From assembly GCA_964458605.1 (NCBI GenBank), contig CAYWLS010000026.1:1-61547 (forward strand): DNA of 61,547 bases. The letters are read 5' to 3'. The notes beneath the pieces are model-generated. The model saw only the letters and a program-made list of their open reading frames with translations, was not told the DNA's origin and ran no database searches. Shown here piece after piece: positions 53,654-61,547 of the stretch. A program made the translations under genes and the position numbers. Source of the stretch: JBBSNV01 sp964458605 (GTDB lineage Bacteria > Pseudomonadota > Alphaproteobacteria > Reyranellales > JAQSWP01). The first letter of the stretch is position 1. Each line of letters begins with the position of its first letter.

Positions 53654-54862
53654 CTAGCGCCTGGACTCGATCACGTCGCCAAACAGCTCCCAAGCCTGGC
53701 CGTTGAACTTTGACAGCCGAACCGTCTCGATCGGAAAATAGTCGGTCGGGCTGGTGTTGATCTTCACGCCCGGCAGCAGCATCGGCAGCTGCAAATCCTT
53801 CAGCGAGGCCGCCTGCTTCATCACGTTGGCGCGCGTTAGATCGTCACCGCACTGCTTCAGCACCTGGACCATCACCTGCGCCGCCGAATAGCCGTAGACA
53901 TAGTTCTGGTCGGCGATATTGGCGTCGGGCGCGTATTTCGCCATCCAGGCCTTCCATTCCTTGACGCCGGCATCGTCCGCCCATTGCGGATCGGCCGGGT
54001 CCTTCCGGTACTCCGCGGTGATGATGCCAACGGAATTCTCCAGGCCGGCGGGCGCCAGCACGGTCTTGATGTTTACCGAGGTGTTGACCAGGAAGTGCAG
54101 CGGCTTCCAGCCCAGATCGGCGGCCTTGCTGATCGCCTGGGCGGCGAATTTCGGCGTCGTCACGTTGAAGAAGACGTCGGCGCCGGAGCTCTTCAACTGG
54201 ATCATCTGCGATTCGACGGTCGGATCGGTGACTTCGTAGCTTGCCTCGGCCACGATCATCTGCTTGGCCTTGTCGCCCAGGCCGCGCTTCATGCCATCGA
54301 CGTAGTCTTTACCGAAATCGTCGTTCTGGTAGAGGATGGCGATCTTGGCATCCGGTTTGTGCTCGAGGATGTAGCGGGCATAGATCGCGCCTTCGGTGGC
54401 GTAGTCAGGCTGCCACCCCATGGTCCAAGGGTAGTGCGCAGGATCGCCCCACTTCGAAGCGCCGGTGGCGACGAACAGCTGCGGCACCTTCTTGGCATTC
54501 ATGTATTTCTGGATGGCCGTGTTGGTCGCGGTGCCCAGGGTGTTGAAGATCAGCAGCACCTTCTCCTGCTCGACCAGCTGGCGCGTTACCTCGACCGTCT
54601 TGGGCGGACTGTAGCCGTCATCGACCGAGATGAAATCGATCTTGCGGCCGTTGACGCCACCTTCGTCGTTGATCTTCCTGAAATAGGCATCGATCGCCTT
54701 GCCGATCGTGCCGTAGGCCGAAGCCGGGCCACTATAGGGGATCGAATGCCCGATCTTGATCTCGCTGTCGCTGGCGCCGGGATCGTACTTCTTCTGGGCC
54801 ATCGCCGGCGCCGCCGCCAGCGCGATCGCCATGGCGCCGAGCGCCACCTGTACCAAACGCAT
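53654..54862 (-). CDS. Branched-chain-amino-acid-type ABC binding protein, distal paralog
   Basis: This 402-residue type I periplasmic binding protein has a signal peptide (MRLVQVALGAMAIALAAAPA, cleavage at AMAQ). The mature protein opens KKYDPGASDSEIKIGHSIPYSGPAS-like and shows DDGYSPPKTVEVTRQLVEQEKVLLIF and PQLFVATGASKWGDP. It is plainly a paralog of the binding protein encoded just upstream, with long matching stretches, but its signal peptide is Sec-type rather than twin-arginine. The pair probably widens the ligand range of one liv permease. It is separated from its paralog by a terminator and so is expected to be expressed at a lower level or from its own promoter. Confidence 0.92.
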   Translation of the reverse strand: MRLVQVALGAMAIALAAAPAMAQKKYDPGASDSEIKIGHSIPYSGPASAYGTIGKAIDAYFRKINDEGGVNGRKIDFISVDDGYSPPKTVEVTRQLVEQEKVLLIFNTLGTATNTAIQKYMNAKKVPQLFVATGASKWGDPAHYPWTMGWQPDYATEGAIYARYILEHKPDAKIAILYQNDDFGKDYVDGMKRGLGDKAKQMIVAEASYEVTDPTVESQMIQLKSSGADVFFNVTTPKFAAQAISKAADLGWKPLHFLVNTSVNIKTVLAPAGLENSVGIITAEYRKDPADPQWADDAGVKEWKAWMAKYAPDANIADQNYVYGYSAAQVMVQVLKQCGDDLTRANVMKQAASLKDLQLPMLLPGVKINTSPTDYFPIETVRLSKFNGQAWELFGDVIESRR

Positions 54863-54982
54863 TGCCACTAAACTCCTGGACTGGACGTGCCCGCAACAGC
54901 GCGGGCACGGGGACGCGGATGATAGGAGGCGACGGGCGCATGGCAAGCGAATCGTGCTATGCCTTGCGAACCGTTTTGCGCA

Positions 54983-55012
54983 TGAAAAAAGCCGCCGGCT
55001 TGCGCCGGCGGC
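54983..55012 (-). terminator. Intrinsic terminator between the two binding-protein genes
   Basis: On the minus strand, AGCCGCCGGC-GCAA-GCCGGCGGCT is a perfect 10-bp stem followed by a run of T residues. It follows the proximal binding-protein gene and would limit read-through into the distal paralog. Confidence 0.88.
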
Positions 55013-55040
55013 TCTTGTCGTACGGTCGAAGGACTTGCGC

Positions 55041-56264
55041 CTACGAACTTTCGGCCGAGAGGATGTCGCCGAACAATTCCCAGGTTTGGCCCTTGAAGGC
55101 CTGCAACTGGACCGACTGGATCGGATAGAAGTCGGTCGGGCTGGTGCGGATCTTGATGCCGGGCAGCAGCATCGGCAGATCGAGCGCCTTGAGGTTGGCT
55201 GCCTGCTTCATGACATTGGCCCGGGTCAGATCATCGCCGCACTGCTTCAACACCTGAACCATTGTCTGAGCTACATTGTAACCGTAAACATTAAAGGCAT
55301 CCGCCGTATTACCAGATGGATAGTATTTTTTCATCCAGTCCAGCCACTGGATGTAGGCCTGGTGACCGTGCCACTGCGGGTCGGTCGGATCTTTGGCATA
55401 ATTCGCGGTGACAATATCTTGGCCGTTCTGGAACCCGGCCGGCTTCATGACCGCCGACACCGACGCCGACACGTTGTTGAGGAAGTGCAGCGGCTTCCAG
55501 CCAATCTCGCCGGCCTTCTTGATCGCCTGTGCGGCGAACTTCGGCGTCGTCACGTTGAAGAACACGTTCGCGCCGCTGTCCTTGAGCTGGATGACCTGCG
55601 AATCGACCGTCGGATCGGTGACTTCGTAGGTCACTTCCTTGACCAGCTTCTTCATGCCCTCGGCGCCGAGGCCGCGCTTGAAGCCGTCCACGTAGTCTTT
55701 GCCGTAGTCGTCGTGCTGGACCAGGATTCCGATCTTGGCATCCTTGACCTTGTCGAGGATGTACTTGGCATAGATCGCGCCTTCGTCGGCGTAGGTCGGC
55801 TGCCAGCCCATCGTCCAGGGGAATTCCTTGGGCTTGCCCCATTGCGAAGCGCCGGTGGCAACGAACAGCTGCGGCACCTTCTTGGCGTTCATGTATTTCT
55901 GGATCGCCGTGTTGGGCGGCGTGCCAAGCGAATTGAAGATCAGCAGAACCTGGTCCTGTTCGACCAGCTGGCGCGCCACTTCCACCGTCTTGGGCGGGCT
56001 GTAGCCGTCGTCGCGATCCAGCCAGTTGATCTTGCGGCCATTGACGCCGCCCTCGGCATTGACCTTGTCGAAATAGCCGCCGATCGCCTTGCCGATCGTG
56101 CCATAGGCCGAGGCCGGACCGCTGAACGGGTGGATGCCGCCCAGCTTGATTTCCTTGTCGGTGGCGCCGGGATCGTACTTGCCGGCGGCGAAGCCCGGAC
56201 GCACGGCGGCGGCGACGCCGATCGCGGCGGCGCTGGCTAAAAGTTTACGCCTGGTGATGCTCAT
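55041..56264 (-). CDS. Branched-chain-amino-acid-type ABC binding protein, proximal paralog, possible Tat signal
   Basis: This 407-residue binding protein starts MSITRRKLLASAAAIGVAAA. The twin-arginine and following helix resemble a Tat signal, although the motif is not perfect. The mature part has KYDPGATDKEIKLGGIHPFSG, DDGYSPPKTVEVARQLVEQDQVLLIF and FNVTTPKFAAQAIKKAGEIGWKP, nearly matching the downstream paralog. GGGAGG precedes the ATG. It follows the LivM-type gene by 39 bp and is the main binding protein of the liv operon. The ligand is an amino acid or amide, not determined. Confidence 0.92.
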   Translation of the reverse strand: MSITRRKLLASAAAIGVAAAVRPGFAAGKYDPGATDKEIKLGGIHPFSGPASAYGTIGKAIGGYFDKVNAEGGVNGRKINWLDRDDGYSPPKTVEVARQLVEQDQVLLIFNSLGTPPNTAIQKYMNAKKVPQLFVATGASQWGKPKEFPWTMGWQPTYADEGAIYAKYILDKVKDAKIGILVQHDDYGKDYVDGFKRGLGAEGMKKLVKEVTYEVTDPTVDSQVIQLKDSGANVFFNVTTPKFAAQAIKKAGEIGWKPLHFLNNVSASVSAVMKPAGFQNGQDIVTANYAKDPTDPQWHGHQAYIQWLDWMKKYYPSGNTADAFNVYGYNVAQTMVQVLKQCGDDLTRANVMKQAANLKALDLPMLLPGIKIRTSPTDFYPIQSVQLQAFKGQTWELFGDILSAESS

Positions 56265-56303
56265 TCCTGTGACCTCCCTAGATGGTTTTCCATACATTGA
56301 TTG

Positions 56304-57287
56304 TTACTTGGCCATTCTGGCAGCTTTGCGGGAATTTTCCAGCCACCTGATGATCCGCACGACAGCGCCCCATACGCCGAACGGCATCAGATACATGAAC
56401 AAAATCAATACCAGTCCGTAGATCGCCCACGGCGCCGCCTTGGAGATGCTGTCCGCGATATTGGGTACGTAGACGATGAAGATACCGCCAAATATAGCGC
56501 CCGGGATGGTTGCCAGGCCGCCGATCACCACACCCACCAGGAAGCTGATCGAGACCAGGATGTTGAAGCTGTCGGGGGCCACGAATTGCACGGCAATGGC
56601 GCCCAGGGCGCCGGCGATGCCGGTGTACATGGCGCTGACGCCGAAGGCCAAGGATTTGTACAGTGCGCTGTTCACACCCATCGTATCGGCGGCCATGTGA
56701 TGGTCGCGGATCGCGACCAGGGCGCGGCCGGAACGCCCCTGCAACAAGTTGCGGCCGGCCCAGAACAGGAACAGCAACACGACCAGGGTGAAATAGTAGA
56801 GCCACGCATCCTGGCTGAGCGGCAGATTGAACGGCGGATCGGGCTTGATGATGACGATGCCCTGCACGCCGCCAGTCCATTCCTCGAGCGCCTTGTATTT
56901 GAGGAGCTGTGGCACCGCCAGCGCCAGCGCAAATGTGGCCAGCGCCAGGTAGTGGCCCTCCAGGCGCAGCGCCGGCAGGCCGAACAGGAAGCCCACCACC
57001 AGGCAGACCAGCGCCGAGGCCGGCAGCGTGGCGTAGTAAGGCACGCCGAACTTGTCCATCAGGATGGCCGCCGTGTAGGCGCCCACCGCGTAGAACGCGC
57101 CATGACCGAGGGAGATCTGGCCGTTGTAGCCGGTCAGGATGTTGAGCCCCAGCAGCGCGATCGCATAGATGAGCACCAGCGTGTACTGGAAGATGCGATA
57201 GTCGCTGGCGAACCACGCCCAGGGCAGCAGTACGGCGAACAGAACGGCGATGCCGACCCAGAAATTCTTGCTGTGCAGGAGCGGCAT
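56304..57287 (-). CDS. livM: LivM-type ABC permease
   Basis: This 327-residue permease has LVLIYAIALLGLNILTGYNGQISLGHGAFYAVGAY, the LivM signature. LRLEGHYLALATFALALAVPQLL and VVIGGLATIPGAIFGGIFIVYVP follow, the latter being the ATPase-contact region. It starts 2 nt after the LivH stop (TAGCCATG), so the two are translationally coupled. With LivH it forms the channel for the two paralogous binding proteins encoded downstream. Confidence 0.93.
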   Translation of the reverse strand: MPLLHSKNFWVGIAVLFAVLLPWAWFASDYRIFQYTLVLIYAIALLGLNILTGYNGQISLGHGAFYAVGAYTAAILMDKFGVPYYATLPASALVCLVVGFLFGLPALRLEGHYLALATFALALAVPQLLKYKALEEWTGGVQGIVIIKPDPPFNLPLSQDAWLYYFTLVVLLFLFWAGRNLLQGRSGRALVAIRDHHMAADTMGVNSALYKSLAFGVSAMYTGIAGALGAIAVQFVAPDSFNILVSISFLVGVVIGGLATIPGAIFGGIFIVYVPNIADSISKAAPWAIYGLVLILFMYLMPFGVWGAVVRIIRWLENSRKAARMAK

Positions 57288-57289
57288 GG

Positions 57290-58156
57290 CTACACCCTCT
57301 TCACGCGGACTTTGCCGAACAGCCCGCTGGGCTTGAACGTCAGCACGCCGATCACGATCACCAGCGCGAAGGTAAGTTTCAGTTCGTTGCCGATGACGAA
57401 GGTGCCGAGCAGGTTCTCCATCACGCCGAGGATGAACCCGCCGACCACGGCGCCAGCCGGGTTTGAGATGCCGCCCAGCAACGCCGAAGCAAAACCATAG
57501 AGCAGGATGCCGCTCATCATGTTCGGATCGAGAAACACGATCGGCGCCACCATCATGCCGGCAACCGAACCGATCGCCGCGGCCAGGCCCCAGCCCAGCG
57601 CCAGCATCCAGCCGACACGGATACCGACCAACCGGGCGGACACGGGATTCTGCGCCGCAGCCCGCATCGCCAGGCCCAGCGGCGTGTAGCGGAAAAACAG
57701 GAACAGCGCGGTCAGGACCAGAAGCGTCACCGCCACCACCCCCAGCTGGTGCGGACCGATCAGCGACGTTCCGGTCGAGAAATGGAATGGGCTGGGGAAT
57801 TCCTTGATGACGTAGCTCCAGATCCAGCCGGCGAGCGAATTGAAGATCACCAGGAGGCCGATGAAGACGATGACGAAAGCCAGGATCGGCGCATTGTGCA
57901 GGGGCCGCAGCACCACTCGCTCGATCACCACGCCGCCGACGAAGGAAATGGCCACGGTGGCCAGGAAGGCGACCCAGTACGGCACGCCGGCATCGATCAT
58001 CGTCCAGGCCAGATAGGTGCTGAACATGGCCATTTCGCCCTGGGCAAAATTCAGATGCTCGGTGGCCGTGAAGATCATCACCAGAGCAAGCGCCACGCTG
58101 GCATAGATCGCCCCATTGGCCAGGCCCGACGTGACTTGCTGAATGAGAAGATCCAT
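57290..58156 (-). CDS. livH: LivH-type ABC permease
   Basis: This 288-residue permease opens MDLLIQQVTSGLANGAIYASVALALVMIF, then has TATEHLNFAQGEMAMFSTYLAW, the LivH pattern. A C-terminal PAGAVVGGFILGVMENLLG region contacts the ATPase. It lies 20 bp after the LivF stop. Confidence 0.93.
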   Translation of the reverse strand: MDLLIQQVTSGLANGAIYASVALALVMIFTATEHLNFAQGEMAMFSTYLAWTMIDAGVPYWVAFLATVAISFVGGVVIERVVLRPLHNAPILAFVIVFIGLLVIFNSLAGWIWSYVIKEFPSPFHFSTGTSLIGPHQLGVVAVTLLVLTALFLFFRYTPLGLAMRAAAQNPVSARLVGIRVGWMLALGWGLAAAIGSVAGMMVAPIVFLDPNMMSGILLYGFASALLGGISNPAGAVVGGFILGVMENLLGTFVIGNELKLTFALVIVIGVLTFKPSGLFGKVRVKRV

Positions 58157-58176
58157 CGGCTGTCCTTCCGTGCCGC

Positions 58177-58889
<713 letters not shown>

Positions 58890-58890
<1 letters not shown>

Positions 58891-59687
58891 CAGTTCTGCG
58901 TCCCCAGATAGGCCCGGATGACCTCCGGGTCGCGCTGCACCTGGGCCGGCGTGCCCTCGGCGATCTTGCGCCCGAAATCGATCGCCACCACCTTGTCGGA
59001 CACCGACATCACCAGCGCCATATGATGCTCGACCAGCAGCACGGTGACGTTCTGCACGTCGCGCAGGCGTCGAATCTGGTTGCGCAGCACGTCGATCTCG
59101 TCGTGATTGAGCCCGGCGGCAGGCTCGTCGAGCAGCAGCAGCTTGGGTCTGGCGGCAAGCGCGCGCGCCAGTTCGACGCGCTTGCGGATCGGGAACGGCA
59201 GGCCGCCGGCGGGCCAGTGAGCGAAGGCGGTGATGTCCATGAAATCGATCAGTTCCATGGCCCGCTTGCGCAAGCTCACGTCCTGCTCACGCAGACGCCG
59301 CAGCCCCAGCGCATCGCCCAGGAAGTCGCCGCGCGTCTGGCTGTGCGCGCCGACCATCACATTGTTCAGAACGGTCATGGAATCGAACAGCGCCACGTTC
59401 TGGAACGTGCGCCCGATGCCGATTACCGGGATGCGGTGCCTTGGCAGCTTGAGGATGCTGGCGCCGTCGAACAGTATGTCGCCGGAATTGGGCGTGTAGA
59501 GCCGGCTGAAACAATTGAACAGCGTTGTCTTGCCGGCGCCGTTTGGCCCGATCAGTCCGGCCACCTGGCCGGGTGCTACATCGAAAGAGACGCCATCCAG
59601 CGCGACGATGCCGCCGAATCGGACCGACACATTGCGCACGCTCAACAACGACTGCGAACCGCCGCTTGCGACTGTAGCTGGTTGCAT
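58890..59687 (-). CDS. livG: LivG-type ABC ATPase
   Basis: This 265-residue ATPase is the first gene of the liv operon. It has Walker A GPNGAGKTT, and LLLLDEPAAGLNHDEIDVL as Walker B. The signature is diverged (LPFPIRKRVELARALA), as in many LivG proteins, and VTVLLVEHHMALVM is the H-loop. I chose ATG 59687 (MQPATVAS), with GGGA a few nt upstream. The usual order with two ATPases first and binding proteins last may favour high binding-protein output from internal or processed transcripts. Confidence 0.93.
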
Positions 59688-60074
59688 ATTCCCGTCCCGA
59701 CGCAAATTGCCGAGAGGAAATACGACAGGCTTTGACGGCGGCCATGCAGGACGGCCGTGCCGAAAGCTTGTCATAGGCGGCGAACCGCAAATCCTCCCGC
59801 GACCGTTCGCCTGCTCTTGGGGCTGGCTGACCAGTCGCGGTAACCATGGCTGATTTGCAAAATTGATGCAACTGATTTGCCGGACGTATTGAGTGGGCAT
59901 GGCATGGACTCGGCTGGCTTGCCTCGTCGCCTCTAAACGAGGCATCCAGGCCCGCCCTTTATTTGACATATTGGGCAGCGAGGGGTTGACACCGATGCGG
60001 CTTGGCCTAATACACGCTGCGCTGCCGCAAGCGTCGATGTTCGCGCAGCGATGACCCTCAATGGAGCAGTCAAT
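59688..60074. other. Divergent intergenic region between liv operon and EF-hand gene
   Basis: These 387 bp contain no convincing gene. Visible structures are two direct repeats of TGATTTGC (59851-59858 and 59873-59880) 22 bp apart, about two helical turns. There is also a 7-bp inverted repeat GCCTCGT/ACGAGGC (59921-59927 and 59937-59943), and the promoter at 59986. The direct repeats are placed to bind a regulator between the two divergent units. Confidence 0.5.
59986..60013 (+). promoter_or_regulatory. Candidate promoter of the ten-EF-hand gene
   Basis: A perfect TTGACA (59986-59991) and TAATAC (60008-60013) are separated by 16 bp and end 61 bp before the ATG. The -10 match is moderate. Confidence 0.5.
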
Positions 60075-61451
60075 ATGAAGATCTTGCTGACCGGAACGCT
60101 GAGCGCGCTTCTGGTCGCTGGCGGTCTGCCCGGGCTGGCGATCGCGCAAACGCCTGCCCCCGCGCCTGCGAAGCCCCCGGCTGCGACCCCCGCCCCTGCG
60201 CCGGCACCGGCGCCAGCCGCGACCCCACCCGCAAACACGCCGCCCAAGGAGCTGCCCAAGGCGCTCAAGGACATGGATACCGATAACGACGGCGCGGTCA
60301 GCGAAGAAGAATTCGTGAAATACCGCATGCGGTTTTTCGATGCGCTCGACACGAACAAGGATGGCTCGCTGACGCGCGAGGAGTTCCTCAAGCTCGCCGA
60401 ACCGCCCTATGTCGACGCCAACGACAAGGAGCTGCCGCCCATCGAGCAGCGCCGCCGTTTCCTGAACGACCAGTTCACGACGCTCGACGCGGATCAGGAC
60501 GGCAAGGTCACGCGCGAGGAAGCGGAGAAGGCCTTCAAGGCGAATTTCGCCCAGCTCGACCGCAACCACGACGGCAAGGTGACCGTTGCCGACATGGAAG
60601 TGCCGCAGACCCCGCAACAGGTCACGCGCCAGCAGTTCATCGACAACGACCTCAACACTTTCGACCGGCTCGACGCCAACAAGGACGGCAAGGTCAGCTT
60701 CGAGGAATTCTCGGTGCTGGGCGCCAACGCTCCCGCCGATGTCGCCGCGCAAGTGAAAGAAAAGATGCAAAGCGACTTCAAGTCGATGGACACCAACAAG
60801 GACGGTTTCATCAGCCGCCAGGAGTTCATGGACTTCTCCGGCAAGACCTTCGACCGGGCCGATACCAACCATGACGGCATTCTCACCGAGGAAGAGGCGG
60901 CGATCGCCCAGCGGGCAGCCGAGATTGCCCGCCAGTCGGTCAAACGCGAGGATTTCGTCAAGAAGCAGGTCGACCGGTACATGACCGAGCTCGACGCCAA
61001 CAAGGACGGCAAGATCTCGCGCGAGGAATTCGCGATGCTCGCTGGCAAGGCCGACCAGAAGCCGGTACAGGGCCAGCCCAGCTACCAGCAGAAGGTGGCG
61101 TTCTTCAATCAGCAGTTCGCCGAAATCGATGCCAACAAGGACGGGTTCATCGAGCGCAATGAGCTCGCCGCCTACTGGACCAAGGTGTTCAACAATCTCG
61201 ACGCCAACAAGGACGGCGTCCTGACGCCCCAGGAGATCGCCGCGGCGGCCAATCCGCCCAAGCAGCCGCCCAAGCAGCCCGCCAAGCCGCCGGTCAAGCC
61301 GGCGCCGAGCCCCGCTCCGGCGCCTGCTGCCAAGCCGCCGGCAAAGCCCGCGCCCAAGCCGCAGCCGGCACCGCAACCCGCTCCGCAACCTGGCGGCGCC
61401 GCCAACCCGCAGGCGCCGATCGTGGTGCCGCCGCAGCAGCAGATGCGCTAG
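60075..61451 (+). CDS. Secreted protein with ten EF-hand calcium loops and Pro/Ala-rich ends
   Basis: This 458-residue exported protein has a signal peptide (MKILLTGTLSALLVAGG, cleavage near AIAQ). A Pro/Ala/Lys-rich linker spans about residues 26-57. Ten EF-hand loops start near D68, D92, D138, D162, D200, D239, D263, D307, D352 and D376. Nine have the canonical Glu at loop position 12; the fourth has Asp. The last 65 or so residues are a Pro/Lys/Ala/Gln tail without fold signs. I chose ATG 60075; an in-frame ATG 24 bp upstream would spoil the signal peptide. It is probably a high-capacity calcium-binding protein of the periplasm or cell surface. No enzymatic domain is visible. Confidence 0.9.
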   Translation: MKILLTGTLSALLVAGGLPGLAIAQTPAPAPAKPPAATPAPAPAPAPAATPPANTPPKELPKALKDMDTDNDGAVSEEEFVKYRMRFFDALDTNKDGSLTREEFLKLAEPPYVDANDKELPPIEQRRRFLNDQFTTLDADQDGKVTREEAEKAFKANFAQLDRNHDGKVTVADMEVPQTPQQVTRQQFIDNDLNTFDRLDANKDGKVSFEEFSVLGANAPADVAAQVKEKMQSDFKSMDTNKDGFISRQEFMDFSGKTFDRADTNHDGILTEEEAAIAQRAAEIARQSVKREDFVKKQVDRYMTELDANKDGKISREEFAMLAGKADQKPVQGQPSYQQKVAFFNQQFAEIDANKDGFIERNELAAYWTKVFNNLDANKDGVLTPQEIAAAANPPKQPPKQPAKPPVKPAPSPAPAPAAKPPAKPAPKPQPAPQPAPQPGGAANPQAPIVVPPQQQMR

Positions 61452-61474
61452 CCACGACATCCGCGAGACAAAAA

Positions 61475-61492
61475 GGGCGCCTCAGGGCGCCC
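61475..61492 (+). terminator. Hairpin terminator after the EF-hand gene
   Basis: GGGCGCC-TCAG-GGCGCCC is a perfect 7-bp stem about 23 bp after the stop, preceded by an A tract. The T tract on the plus strand is poor, so it would work better for a gene arriving on the minus strand from beyond the window. Confidence 0.55.
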
Positions 61493-61503
61493 TCAGACTG
61501 CTG

Positions 61504-61533
61504 ACAAAGCCCTCGCGCGTTCGAGGGCTTTGT
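61504..61533. terminator. Second hairpin, probable terminator
   Basis: ACAAAGCCCTCG and CGAGGGCTTTGT are perfect 12-bp complements around a 6-nt loop, 11 bp after the first hairpin. Two stacked hairpins here probably isolate the EF-hand gene from whatever lies beyond the window. Confidence 0.6.
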
Positions 61534-61547
61534 GATTCTGTGAGCCA

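Overview
The window is 61.5 kb of GC-rich, densely coded chromosomal DNA. It looks like an alphaproteobacterium, most likely of Rhodospirillales type, though the genus cannot be fixed from sequence alone. Pointers are a Shemin-pathway 5-aminolevulinate synthase (HemA), a DnaE2/ImuC-type mutagenic polymerase, a class II DAHP synthase, an EipB-like envelope protein, and many ABC importers for amino acids and peptides. I see no insertion sequence, prophage, CRISPR array, rRNA or tRNA gene.

Layout. 1-4.5 kb: the 3' part of dnaE2, a convergent TauD-like dioxygenase that seems to start at ATT, a perfect FNR-type palindrome ahead of a 34-residue membrane peptide, and an EipB-like protein. 4.6-11.7 kb: a tight plus-strand operon of photolyase, FAD oxidoreductase, DUF1365, cyclopropane-synthase-like methyltransferase, GPH-type transporter and short-chain dehydrogenase. 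This gene set resembles the sigmaE/ChrR singlet-oxygen and furan-fatty-acid genes of Rhodobacter, and a TGATCC promoter motif precedes it. 11.7-16.2 kb: a minus-strand operon of ECF sigma factor, anti-sigma factor, Spy/CpxP-like periplasmic protein, DUF1800 and DUF1501. 16.35-20.8 kb: a complete TPP riboswitch in front of a branched-chain-amino-acid-type ABC importer that includes a permease-ATPase fusion. This is the most notable system in the window, because it predicts uptake of thiamine or a precursor by a LIV-type transporter.

21-35 kb: pyrE, a hydroxypyruvate-isomerase-like gene, a peptide-type importer without ATPases, an M20 amidohydrolase, a ribokinase-like kinase, a universal stress protein, and a complete Dpp/Opp-type importer. 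35.5-39.8 kb: a class III aminotransferase, hemA with a near-consensus FNR box, a small unknown protein, and a compositionally odd secreted hydrolase with its own AT-rich promoter. 39.8-53 kb: housekeeping genes on the minus strand (trmJ, cimA, cysS, nadE-gltX, a GT-C-like membrane protein, a nicotinate phosphoribosyltransferase, DAHP synthase, glutathione reductase). 53.1-61.5 kb: a liv operon with two tandem paralogous binding proteins, each followed by a terminator. It is flanked by genes for secreted EF-hand proteins with four and ten calcium loops.

Themes: oxygen- and light-linked control (FNR-like sites; photolyase and lipid-modification operon), envelope stress (ECF operon), and heavy investment in ABC uptake of amino acids, peptides and probably thiamine compounds. 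All functional assignments rest on motif recognition by eye. No database search was run.
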